A DNA stretch of 34,477 nt. It comes from an uncultured Kiritimatiellota bacterium. GTDB taxonomy: Bacteria; Verrucomicrobiota; Kiritimatiellia; RFP12; DVOR01. The notes under the pieces were generated by a model that did not search any database, had not been told where the DNA came from, and saw only the letters and a program-made list of their open reading frames with translations. A program made the translations under genes and the position numbers. Location: NCBI GenBank assembly GCA_944389945.1, contig CALXOF010000021.1:1-34477 (forward strand). Direction: 5' to 3'. Positions 1-6,207 of this stretch are shown piece after piece (the stretch's first letter is position 1; every line of letters begins with the position of its first letter).

Positions 1-91
1 AAGTCCGACAATAGTTCTTTCAATGAACTTGGGCTCCCCGATTACCCTCCTGCCTAAAAAATGTCCGATTCCCAGTCCGAAGTTTGGCGGT

Positions 92-120
92 TTGCCTTTT
101 TGTTTGAATTGTGGCATACT
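92..120 (+). promoter_or_regulatory. Putative promoter of the NYN-domain gene
   Basis: A TTGCCT hexamer (92-97) lies 17 bp before CATACT (115-120), which is preceded by TGG, giving the extended -10 TGGCATACT also seen upstream of several other genes here. Transcription would start near 127 and leave a leader of about 50 nt. The -10 has a non-consensus first base, so this is a moderate call. The first 90 bases hold no gene that I can see; the short sequence GTTC-N7-GAAC at 35-49 could form a weak hairpin. Confidence 0.4.
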
Positions 121-177
121 TGAAGTGCTTTTCCAAAGTGGGAAGGCAAGCACATATTGACAAGAAAGGACATGCGT

Positions 178-1068
178 ATGGCCATTCGCGCAATGATATT
201 CATCGATGGTTGTTGGCTCTACAAAGGCCGCCAGGCGCTCTTCGACAAGCTCGGTGAGAAGGGATTTGAGATTGATTACAAGCGGATCCCGGACATCATC
301 GCCCAATCCCTGGCGGAGATTAGCGGACAGGAGGTCGATATTGTCCGGACGTGCTACTACGGCACCATTCCGGTCAACAAGATCGGCTACAACCCCGCCA
401 AGCAGAAGGTGTTCTACGATTTCCTCGGCGAGCAGTGCGGCTACGAGATGGACATTACGGAGATTGACTTCCGCAAGGAGCCCAACGCGATGCCCGATGC
501 CAAGTGGGTCAATGCTAACCTTGCCTCCGAGATGACCTACTTCGCCACCGTCCCCGGTGCTTACGATGTCGCCGTGCTTGTCGGCGGGGATGCGGATTAT
601 GTGCCCGTCTTGCGTCGTGTGCGTCAGCTCGGCAAGCGCGTCCAGCTCGTCGCCATGAACGCTGTCCGTGGCCATGCCATCTCCCACAAGACCTTGCTCA
701 CCGCCAAGGGATGCTTCGATTTCCCCCACATGTTCATGGACGAGCATGCCGCTGAATTCCGGCTGCGTCGCGAGGCCCAGCGCCGCGTCTGCATGAGCTG
801 CGGCAAGGAAGAGGAGACCACTTGGGGCGGCGAGGAGTTCTACTGCGCCGACTGCCGCGCCAAGCGTGCTCGCCGCGTCCGCGTCTGCGACAATTGCGGC
901 AAGGAAGAGGAGACCACTTGGGACAAGGATTTCTTCTACTGCTCCGAGTGTCGTGCCAAATACCGCGCCGCCGAGGCGGCCAAGCGTGGCGGTGCGCCTA
1001 CTCCCACGGTTTCTGTCGCCGGCGAGACGGCCACCATGCGTGTCTCCCTGACACCTACCGCCAAGTAA
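178..1068 (+). CDS. NYN-domain (LabA/PIN-like) protein with two tandem zinc ribbons
   Basis: The 296-aa product has an N-terminal NYN domain (about residues 3-180), a PIN-like fold whose members are usually metal-dependent RNases. Visible acidic positions are D10 (FIDG) and D138/D140 (LVGGDADYVP). The middle acidic pair usual in LabA-like proteins appears as N112 and E118, so catalysis is not assured. The C-terminal part carries two near-identical zinc ribbons, C205/C208/C223/C226 and C237/C240/C255/C258, each with the motif CGKEEETTW. They are followed by a Thr/Ala-rich tail. I chose ATG 178 because AAAGGA lies 7 nt upstream; an in-frame TTG at 157 and an ATG at 172 fit the ribosome site less well. 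The gene stands alone and is closed by a strong terminator. Substrate unknown; RNA binding through the ribbons is an inference. Confidence 0.85.
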   Translation: MAIRAMIFIDGCWLYKGRQALFDKLGEKGFEIDYKRIPDIIAQSLAEISGQEVDIVRTCYYGTIPVNKIGYNPAKQKVFYDFLGEQCGYEMDITEIDFRKEPNAMPDAKWVNANLASEMTYFATVPGAYDVAVLVGGDADYVPVLRRVRQLGKRVQLVAMNAVRGHAISHKTLLTAKGCFDFPHMFMDEHAAEFRLRREAQRRVCMSCGKEEETTWGGEEFYCADCRAKRARRVRVCDNCGKEEETTWDKDFFYCSECRAKYRAAEAAKRGGAPTPTVSVAGETATMRVSLTPTAK

Positions 1069-1090
1069 GTCTGAGACCACACAAGGTACA

Positions 1091-1130
1091 AAAGAGCGGG
1101 CGACGGAATCGTCGTCCGCTCTTTGTTTTT
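1091..1130. terminator. Bidirectional terminator between convergent genes
   Basis: AAAGAGCGG-G-CGAC pairs with GTCG-T-CCGCTCTTT around a short loop and is followed by a T-rich tail on the plus strand. On the minus strand the same hairpin ends in TTTTGT, so it can also stop transcription of the pseudouridine synthase gene. A second small hairpin (CTCTTT/AAAGAG type) lies at about 1135-1152. Confidence 0.85.
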
Positions 1131-1215
1131 GTCTCCTCTTTTCTAAAGAGAGCCAATCCTAAACAGTTTTTCTTTGCGGGGCTCGTGAGCAGGAGGGTAG
1201 GGAAACGGTACGCCG

Positions 1216-1932
1216 TCAATCGTTCTTCTTGAGCGTTCCGCAGAGTGCGTTGAGTTCGGCCGTGGAGAGTTCGCGCCAACGGCCCGGCGGAAGCGACCCC
1301 AAGCGAAGGTTGCCGAGCGCCACGCGACGCAACCGCGTCACACGCAAGCGCGCCTGCTCGCACATCTGGCGGATTTGACGGTGGCGCCCCTCGGTGAGGG
1401 TGAAACGCAGACGTTGCCCGCCGAGCGTCTCCACCCGCACGGGACGGATTTTGTAACCTTCCAACGTCATGGGTCCGCGCAGGATACGCAGTTGAGCCTC
1501 GGTCGGGACGGCGTTGACCTCCACCTCGTAAATCTTGGTGTGGCCGAAGCGAGGGTGGGTCAGGCGTTGGATGAGGGCACCATCGTTGGAGACCAAGAGC
1601 AACCCCTCGCTCTCCTTGTCCAACCGCCCCACCGGCACCAAGCGCAGATTGATGCCGCGGAAGGCTTCAAGCACGCTTCGCGCGCCCTGGCCATTCGTGG
1701 AGCAGACCTCGCCCACGGGCTTGTGATAAAGAAAGGTGCGGTGCGGTTCCTCCGCGGACTTGAGCAGGCGCCCATCCACCTCGATGTGGGCTGTCTCCGC
1801 GACGCGTGCACCTGGCTCGGTCATCGTTATGCCGTCCACGCGCACCCGGCCCGCGCGGATCATATCCGCCGCACCACGCCGTGAGGCCACGCCGCGCCGC
1901 GCCAAAAGATTCTGTAACCGTTCCGTGTCCAT
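1216..1932 (-). CDS. rRNA pseudouridine synthase, RsuA/RluB family
   Basis: The 238-aa protein has an N-terminal S4 RNA-binding domain (residues about 3-50, with LLARRGVASRRGA). A pseudouridine synthase domain follows, with the catalytic motif GRLDKESEG and D105 as the nucleophile. The C-terminal stretch EGRHRQIRQM is typical of the family. It isomerises a uridine in 16S or 23S rRNA; which one cannot be told from sequence alone, so no symbol is given. ATG 1932 is chosen because the S4 domain begins there. Upstream in-frame codons would extend over the promoter. There is no Shine-Dalgarno sequence, and an extended -10 lies 10 nt upstream, so the mRNA is probably almost leaderless. It is monocistronic and ends at the shared terminator with the NYN gene. 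Confidence 0.92.
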   Translation of the reverse strand: MDTERLQNLLARRGVASRRGAADMIRAGRVRVDGITMTEPGARVAETAHIEVDGRLLKSAEEPHRTFLYHKPVGEVCSTNGQGARSVLEAFRGINLRLVPVGRLDKESEGLLLVSNDGALIQRLTHPRFGHTKIYEVEVNAVPTEAQLRILRGPMTLEGYKIRPVRVETLGGQRLRFTLTEGRHRQIRQMCEQARLRVTRLRRVALGNLRLGSLPPGRWRELSTAELNALCGTLKKND

Positions 1933-1942
1933 GTCGCGCCGT

Positions 1943-1951
1943 ATTCTACCA
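1943..1951 (-). promoter_or_regulatory. Extended -10 promoter of the pseudouridine synthase
   Basis: Read on the minus strand, TGG-TAGAAT ends 10 nt before ATG 1932. With a normal -10 to +1 distance the leader would be only a few nucleotides. TTGGCA lies 14 bp upstream of the hexamer, too close for a standard -35. Confidence 0.5.
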
Positions 1952-1994
1952 AATTCAACCCTTGCCAATCCTAGCAATGGGAGTTCTTCGATTC

Positions 1995-2097
1995 TGTCCG
2001 GGAAAATGGGGGGCCACAAAGACGTAACTGTGGTCACGAAATACCTCGGACTCTATTGTTCGCTCTGCGGCTTCGTCGCCAACCGTTCCCGCCGCCT
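1995..2097 (+). repeat. Dispersed ~100-bp repeat, copy 1 (TGTCCGGG...CTGCGGCTTCG)
   Basis: This stretch starts with TGTCCGGGAAAA, continues through CCACAAAGACG and contains TCGCTCTGCGGCTTCG (2060-2075). The same series occurs on the opposite strand at 12036-12136 and, for the first 30 bases, at 34282-34313. All three copies begin just upstream of a gene and read away from it. No convincing reading frame is present. Confidence 0.7.
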
Positions 2098-2141
2098 CAT
2101 TGGCACCGCCCCAGCCCCCCTCGCCTAAGCCCCCAAAAGGG

Positions 2142-2243
2142 CCCTCCGCAAGACCCTATAGTGGTCCGCGGTCAACCACTATAGTGGTCGGGGTCGAGAC
2201 CCTATAGTGGTCCACCTCGAAACCCTTAAGGGGCCGCGGAGGG
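2142..2243. repeat. Phased palindromic box element, copy 1
   Basis: Four boxes sit at 2152-2166 (GACCCTATAGTGGTC), 2175-2188 (ACCACTATAGTGGT, a perfect palindrome), 2198-2212 (GACCCTATAGTGGTC) and 2223-2232 (CCCTTAAGGG, a perfect palindrome). Box centres are 22.5-23.5 bp apart. The unit is enclosed by an 8-bp inverted repeat, CCCTCCGC (2142-2149) and GCGGAGGG (2236-2243). Neighbouring boxes can also pair with each other, for example CTATAGTGGT with ACCACTATAG. A second copy with the same spacing is at 25065-25145. Confidence 0.85.
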
Positions 2244-2340
2244 GGACTGAAGGCTCCTGTTGCACCCGCTCGTGTCTCCTCTTGGCAGGGCGCAAACGTG
2301 TCCGCGGGTACAGGGGGCGTTTTCCTATCGGGGTGTGGGG

Positions 2341-2370
2341 TAGCACGCCCTAAATCTGCCTACATCTGCG
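2341..2370 (-). repeat. CAGATT repeat, partial copy
   Basis: On the minus strand this reads CGCAGATG...GGCAGATT followed by TAGGGCGTGCTA, matching the repeats at 19224, 19294, 24926 and 25244. The second arm of the terminal hairpin (GCACGC) is missing, so the copy is truncated. Confidence 0.55.
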
Positions 2371-2442
2371 ACTTCAACACGGGCAGTTCTTCGCGAATCT
2401 TTTATTTTCTCCAGACACTACTGGGAGTTCTTTTGCGAAGAG

Positions 2443-2495
2443 TGTTATAGTTGTCTAAGAAAGTACTTTGCAACGAGGAATGGTTTTGCTATAAT
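2443..2495 (+). promoter_or_regulatory. Strong tandem promoter driving a non-coding region
   Basis: Two extended -10 elements are present: TGT-TATAGT (2443-2451) and TGC-TATAAT (2487-2495). The second is a perfect extended -10 and has TTGCAA (2468-2473) 16 bp before its hexamer. It is the best promoter match in the window, with a predicted start near 2502. No obvious coding sequence follows closely. Confidence 0.6.
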
Positions 2496-2501
2496 TATAG
2501 C

Positions 2502-2655
2502 GAAACATGGACGGTGGCCCATGCCGGACAGATAGCGCGATGTAAACGCTGTACCTTGGTAAGAGGCGTGTCCGGGAAGCCAGATGTGGGTCGTGGGTTC
2601 GCTGTGTGCGGGCCGCGACCTGAGGTCGGTCTCTGAAAGACCGTGCGAGAAAGGA
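2502..2655 (+). ncRNA. Candidate structured non-coding RNA (class not recognised)
   Basis: The region follows a near-consensus promoter and is rich in pairing. GCCGGACA (about 2524-2531) can pair with TGTCCGG (about 2569-2575) and encloses an ATAGCG/CGCTGT hairpin. Further on come GACC-TGA-GGTC and CGGTCT-CTGAA-AGACCG hairpins. No AGCAG-type SRP loop, tmRNA ends or RNase P core was seen. The stretch GTCCGGGAAGCC resembles a conserved piece of proteobacterial 6S RNA, but that is weak evidence. The end is uncertain because no U-tract terminator follows. The promoter plus structure support an RNA gene; its identity is open. Confidence 0.35.
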
Positions 2656-2662
2656 GTTAGAC

Positions 2663-2770
2663 ATGAACGCGAAGTTCCGTTTTTGCCGACGCTCCTGCCC
2701 CGCGCTGGCGGGGATGACGACGGCAATCGGGATGGGGGACTGCCATCCCGCCCCCTCTGATTTGAACTGA
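2663..2770 (+). CDS. Possible 35-codon small ORF
   Basis: ATG 2663 has a good ribosome site (AAAGGAG, 2650-2656) at 6-nt spacing, and the frame runs 35 codons to TGA 2768. Most of it, however, is the translation of palindromic repeats (2683-2750), which argues that it may be fortuitous. The predicted peptide is Cys/Arg-rich near its start (KFRFCRRSC) and has no recognised domain. It could instead be a leader for the MATE gene. Confidence 0.2.
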   Translation: MNAKFRFCRRSCPALAGMTTAIGMGDCHPAPSDLN

Positions 2771-2788
2771 GCGCCGGGCTTTTGCCCG
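2683..2788. repeat. Cluster of three hairpin-forming palindromes
   Basis: A nested palindrome TTGCCG...CGGCAA (2683-2688, 2721-2726) contains CCCCGC-GCTG-GCGGGG (2698-2713). CGGGATGG/CCATCCCG follows (2728-2735, 2743-2750), and then CGGGC-TTTT-GCCCG (2775-2788). The first resembles the GTCATCCCCGC-type REP palindromes found in many bacteria. None is followed by a T-tract in plus orientation. Confidence 0.6.
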
Positions 2789-2875
2789 AGGACAGCGCCG
2801 CGGTTTGCCCTTTTTTGACAGGGGTGATTCGGCGGCGGTTGGATTGCGTTCAGCCATCTTTCGGAGGATTTTGCC

Positions 2876-4219
2876 ATGAATCGTTTGCTTTTGGAGGCGC
2901 CCGTGGGGCGTCTGTTCGCGCGTTACTTGTTACCGACAGTTTGTGCGACGTTGGTCACTGCCATTTATCTCTTTGCGGACACGGTGATGGTGGGCTATCG
3001 CCTGGGCGCGGAGGGGGTGGCGGCGTTGAACTTGATTGTGCCGCTGGAGTTCGCCTTTTTCGCGGTCGGGTCGCTGCTGGGGAACGGCGGTGGGATCTGC
3101 TTCACGCGGCGGTTGAGCGTGGGGGACGTGCTCGGGGCGCGGCGGTGCTTCGCGGTGGCGGTGTGCGCGGCGGCGATTTTCGCGGCCGTGGCCACGACGC
3201 TTTGCCTGGTCTTCCTGCGGCCGCTCGTGGCGCACGTATTGGGCGCGGGGGAGGGACCGTTCCTGGAGGCCGCGGTGAGTTACGGTCTGCCGATTGCGGC
3301 GGGTTGCCCGCTCTTCGTGGCGACGCTGTTGCTGGCGCCGTTCCTGCGGCATGACCACGCGCCGCGTCGGGCGATGGCGGCGGTGCTCGCGGGCGGCATC
3401 ACGAACATCGTGCTGGACTGGGTCTTCATGTATCCGCTGAACATGGGGCTCTTCGGCGCGGGCTTGGCGACAACGTGCGGCGCGGGCGTGACAACGGTCA
3501 TTCTGCTAACGCACCTCCGGTCGCCGGCGCGGGCCTTGCGCTGGGAACGGCCCGAGTGGCGTCTGTTGCCGCAGGTGGTGTGGTTTGGCGGCGGGGACTT
3601 CTTACAGGAGCTGACGGGGAGCGTAACGGTGATGCTCTTCAATCGTTTGGCGTTGGGGGCGCTTGGGGAGCCGGGCCTGGCTATCTACGGCGTGGTGGCG
3701 AACTACCTGCTGACGATGACGGCGGTCTTCAACGGTGTGGCCCAGGCGGCGCACCCGCTGACGGCGGCGAACGCGGCGGCGGGGGCACGGACGCGTGTGC
3801 GCAAGATTCTGCGGTTGGCGCTGGGGACGGCGGCGGGGTTCGGCGTGGTGGCGTTGCTCATCGCGGTGACGGCGCCGACGCTCTGCTTGCGGGCCTTTTT
3901 GCCGGCGGCGGAAGTGGCGGCCCTGCCGTCTCAGGCGGCGGGGGCGTTGGCAACAGCGCTTTTCTGTCTGCCGCTGATGGGCATGGCGCAGATTGCGACG
4001 TTACAGTTGCCGGCGGTGGGTCGTCCCGCGCGCGGAACGCTTTTCGCGTGTTTACGGAGCGGGGTACTCCTGTTGCCGGTCGGGATGGTGCTGAACGTGC
4101 TTTTCGGGCCGTGGTCCATCTGGTGGGCCTTCGCGGTGGCGGAGGCGGCGGTGGTGCCGCTCCTGCACTGGGCCCTCGCGGACTTCCTGCGAAAGCAACT
4201 TGGAATGGCTTTTCGCTAA
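2876..4219 (+). CDS. MATE family efflux transporter
   Basis: The 447-aa integral membrane protein has about twelve hydrophobic segments arranged as two halves, the MATE layout. Recognisable stretches include the N-terminal ARYLLPTVCATLVTAIY segment and the ALNLIVPLEFAFFAVGSLLGNGG region. MATE proteins export cationic drugs or metabolites in exchange for Na+ or H+; the substrate cannot be told here. The ATG has a ribosome site (GGAGG at 2863-2867) 8 nt upstream. The gene follows the repeat and RNA-rich gap and is probably a single-gene unit, since a complex hairpin and a new promoter separate it from the next gene. Length is normal for the family. Confidence 0.9.
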   Translation: MNRLLLEAPVGRLFARYLLPTVCATLVTAIYLFADTVMVGYRLGAEGVAALNLIVPLEFAFFAVGSLLGNGGGICFTRRLSVGDVLGARRCFAVAVCAAAIFAAVATTLCLVFLRPLVAHVLGAGEGPFLEAAVSYGLPIAAGCPLFVATLLLAPFLRHDHAPRRAMAAVLAGGITNIVLDWVFMYPLNMGLFGAGLATTCGAGVTTVILLTHLRSPARALRWERPEWRLLPQVVWFGGGDFLQELTGSVTVMLFNRLALGALGEPGLAIYGVVANYLLTMTAVFNGVAQAAHPLTAANAAAGARTRVRKILRLALGTAAGFGVVALLIAVTAPTLCLRAFLPAAEVAALPSQAAGALATALFCLPLMGMAQIATLQLPAVGRPARGTLFACLRSGVLLLPVGMVLNVLFGPWSIWWAFAVAEAAVVPLLHWALADFLRKQLGMAFR

Positions 4220-4233
4220 AACTGTAGAGACAT

Positions 4234-4291
4234 AAGGGATGGGCACGGTAGTGAGGCGCAACGCGCCGAACGGTGAAGTGCCCAGTCCCTT
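4234..4291. repeat. Long branched inverted repeat after the MATE gene
   Basis: AAGGGA-TGGGCAC (4234-4246) pairs with GTGCCCA-G-TCCCTT (4278-4291) with one bulged base. It encloses a second hairpin, GGCGC-AAC-GCGCC (4255-4267). No T-tract follows, so it is not a classical terminator; it may be a repeat element or an mRNA 3'-end stabiliser. The rest of the 4220-4423 gap holds only the promoter below. Confidence 0.6.
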
Positions 4292-4387
4292 GCGTCCCTT
4301 CGTCCTTAGTGGAAAACCGTCCAGTGTGGACTGACGGCGGCAGTGTGCGGAAAAGTGCGCGGTGTCGCCGGTTTTGATGGTGGAATA

Positions 4388-4396
4388 TGGTATGCT
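4388..4396 (+). promoter_or_regulatory. Extended -10 promoter of the GH84 gene
   Basis: TGG-TATGCT matches the extended -10 pattern seen before other genes here. It predicts a start near 4403 and a leader of about 20 nt containing AAGGAAAGGA (4411-4420). No clear -35 hexamer is visible. Confidence 0.55.
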
Positions 4397-4423
4397 AAAA
4401 CAAACATCCCAAGGAAAGGAACA

Positions 4424-6187
4424 ATGATGAGAGGATTGTGCATTACGGTGGCCGCGGTCTGCGCGGGAATGACGGTTTGGGCAGAGGCCCTGCCGGAGAC
4501 GGTGCGTGTGTGGCCGACGCCGCAGGAAGTTGAGGTGGAGGGCGACACGTTCGCACGTCCGAAGGCCATCGCGCTTGTGCCGGCGGACGGGTTTGACGCG
4601 GAGGCCCAGGCGGCGCTCGCGGCGACCTTCAAGGTTGAGTCCACGGCGACCTTCACGGTGACCTGGAAGGAGGACGCGAGTCTGCCCAAGGAAGGTTACA
4701 CGTTGACGGTGGACGCGGGCGGCGCGGACTTGGCTGCCGCGGACGGGCGGGGCTTCTTCTACGGTGTGCAGACGTTGCGGCAACTGCTTGCGGCTGAGGA
4801 ATGTCATGGCGTGACCATCAAGGACTGGCCTGATGTGCCTTTTCGCGGTGTGGTGGAGGGGTTCTATGGGCAGCCGTGGAGCTTCGAGGCGCGTAAGCGG
4901 ATGTTTGCCTTCATGGGCGAGCAGAAGATGAACACCTATATCTATGGCCCCAAGGATGACCCTTATCATGGGTTCGGGCCGAAGTGGCGCGACCCCTACC
5001 CAGAGGCGAAGGGGAAGGAGATTGCCGAACTGGCGCGCGTGGCGCACGCGAACAAGGTCAACTTTGTGTGGGCGGTCCATCCCGGCCGGGACATCCATTG
5101 GAAGGATGACAGTGACATCAAGGCCTGCCTGGCGAAGTTCGAGCTGATGTATGCGCTGGGTGTGCGGGCCTTCGCCGTCTTCTTCGATGACATCAGCGGC
5201 GAGGGGACGCGTGCAGAGAAGCAGATTGCGTTGCTGAATACGCTCAACCGCGAGTTTGTCCGCAAGAAAGGCGATGTGGCGCCGCTGATTATGTGCCCCA
5301 CGGATTACGCGGCGGCCTGGGCCAAGAGCAATTATCTGGAGAAGCTCGGCGCGGGGTTGGACCCGGACATTCAAGTGATGTGGACGGGCGACGCGGTGTG
5401 CGCCGACATCACGCAGGGGACGGTGGAGCACGTCTCCCCGCGTATCCAACGCAAACCTTTCATCTGGTGGAACTGGCCGGTCTGCGACTACTGCAAGCCT
5501 CATCTGCTGATGGGCCGGTGCTACGGAAACGATCCCACCAACGGGCCGCGTTACGGCGGGTTCGTCTCCAATCCGATGGATAAGCCCGAGGCCTCGAAGG
5601 TGCCGCTCTTCGGTGTGGCCGCCTACACGTGGAATCCGGACGACTTCGACTCGGAGCAGGCGTGGCGCGACAGCATCAAGCGGCTCTTCCCCGAGGTGGC
5701 GGCGTCCGTGCAGACGCTGGCCGACCATAATTCCAGCCAGGGCCCCAAGGCCGAAGGCTTCAACCGCGAGGAGTCCGTCTCCATTGCGCCCATCGTTGCA
5801 CGTGTTTTGGCGGCGGTTGAGGCGGGAGAGACGCCCGAAGAGGCCGACGTGGCGGCGCTGACGGATGAGTTCCGCCGCATTTCCCTTGCCGGCATCGATA
5901 TCATCGCCAACTGCAAAAACCGACTCTTTGTGGAGGAGGTCTACGATTGGGCCGATGGCATGATGGCTTTCGGCAACGCCGGGGCCGCGGCCACTCAGGC
6001 GCTCGGCGGGCAACTTCCTCCGGCGGCCGCGCTCGCGGCCATCCGCGCCTGGCGCGACCAACAGCGCGTGCTCTCCGAGCGTCATGCGGCCAAGCCCTTC
6101 TCTGAGGGCATCGTTCTGTCGTCGCGCGTGCTCGCGCCCTATCTGGACAAGGCCGAGGCGGCGCTCCGCAAGGTTGCGGAAGAGTAA
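4424..6187 (+). CDS. Secreted GH84 family beta-N-acetylglucosaminidase
   Basis: The 587-aa protein begins with a signal peptide (MRGLCITVAAVCAGMTVWA, cleavage near AEA). An N-terminal alpha/beta domain (about 25-130) of the type that precedes GH20/GH84 barrels follows. The GH84 barrel begins at RGVVEGFYGQPWS. The paired catalytic aspartates are D255/D256 in FFDDISGEG, matching the substrate-assisted mechanism of the O-GlcNAcase family. A helical C-terminal region completes it. It should release terminal GlcNAc from glycans such as mucin outside the cytoplasm; the substrate is inferred from the family. Two adjacent ATGs (4424, 4427) follow the ribosome site, and either could be used. The macrodomain gene begins 20 nt downstream and is probably cotranscribed. 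Confidence 0.93.
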   Translation: MMRGLCITVAAVCAGMTVWAEALPETVRVWPTPQEVEVEGDTFARPKAIALVPADGFDAEAQAALAATFKVESTATFTVTWKEDASLPKEGYTLTVDAGGADLAAADGRGFFYGVQTLRQLLAAEECHGVTIKDWPDVPFRGVVEGFYGQPWSFEARKRMFAFMGEQKMNTYIYGPKDDPYHGFGPKWRDPYPEAKGKEIAELARVAHANKVNFVWAVHPGRDIHWKDDSDIKACLAKFELMYALGVRAFAVFFDDISGEGTRAEKQIALLNTLNREFVRKKGDVAPLIMCPTDYAAAWAKSNYLEKLGAGLDPDIQVMWTGDAVCADITQGTVEHVSPRIQRKPFIWWNWPVCDYCKPHLLMGRCYGNDPTNGPRYGGFVSNPMDKPEASKVPLFGVAAYTWNPDDFDSEQAWRDSIKRLFPEVAASVQTLADHNSSQGPKAEGFNREESVSIAPIVARVLAAVEAGETPEEADVAALTDEFRRISLAGIDIIANCKNRLFVEEVYDWADGMMAFGNAGAAATQALGGQLPPAAALAAIRAWRDQQRVLSERHAAKPFSEGIVLSSRVLAPYLDKAEAALRKVAEE

Positions 6188-6207
6188 GGAACGAGGAGGA
6201 CGCGACC

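Noticed and set aside
157..177. TTG 157 or ATG 172 as start of the NYN gene
   Set aside because: AAAGGA at 165-170 is spaced correctly only for ATG 178. The TTG lies before the ribosome site and ATG 172 is one base from it.
1933..2037. N-terminal extension of the pseudouridine synthase to 2037
   Set aside because: The extension covers the promoter-like element and the dispersed repeat and adds no family sequence; the S4 domain starts at ATG 1932.
2152..2232. Short direct and inverted repeats considered as a CRISPR array
   Set aside because: Repeat boxes are palindromic, only 10-15 bp, separated by about 8-10 bp, differ from one another, and no cas genes are nearby.
2451..2636. Possible 61-codon ORF across the candidate RNA
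   Set aside because: It has no ATG with a ribosome site, starts upstream of the strong promoter's start point, and its translation shows no recognisable family.
2502..2655. Naming the structured region as SRP RNA, tmRNA or RNase P RNA
   Set aside because: The conserved cores of those RNAs (GGAA loop with AGCAG, tRNA-like ends, GAGGAAAGTCC) were not found. A 6S assignment rests on one short similarity and was not adopted.
4052..6085. Very long minus-strand open frame (677 codons) opposite the GH84 gene
   Set aside because: It runs antisense through the MATE end and the GH84 gene, whose protein has clear motifs. Such frames are expected in GC-rich DNA, and its translation has no recognisable domain. 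The same holds for the long frames opposite hisC (9444-11099), htpG (12851-14080) and dnaX (14043-15395).
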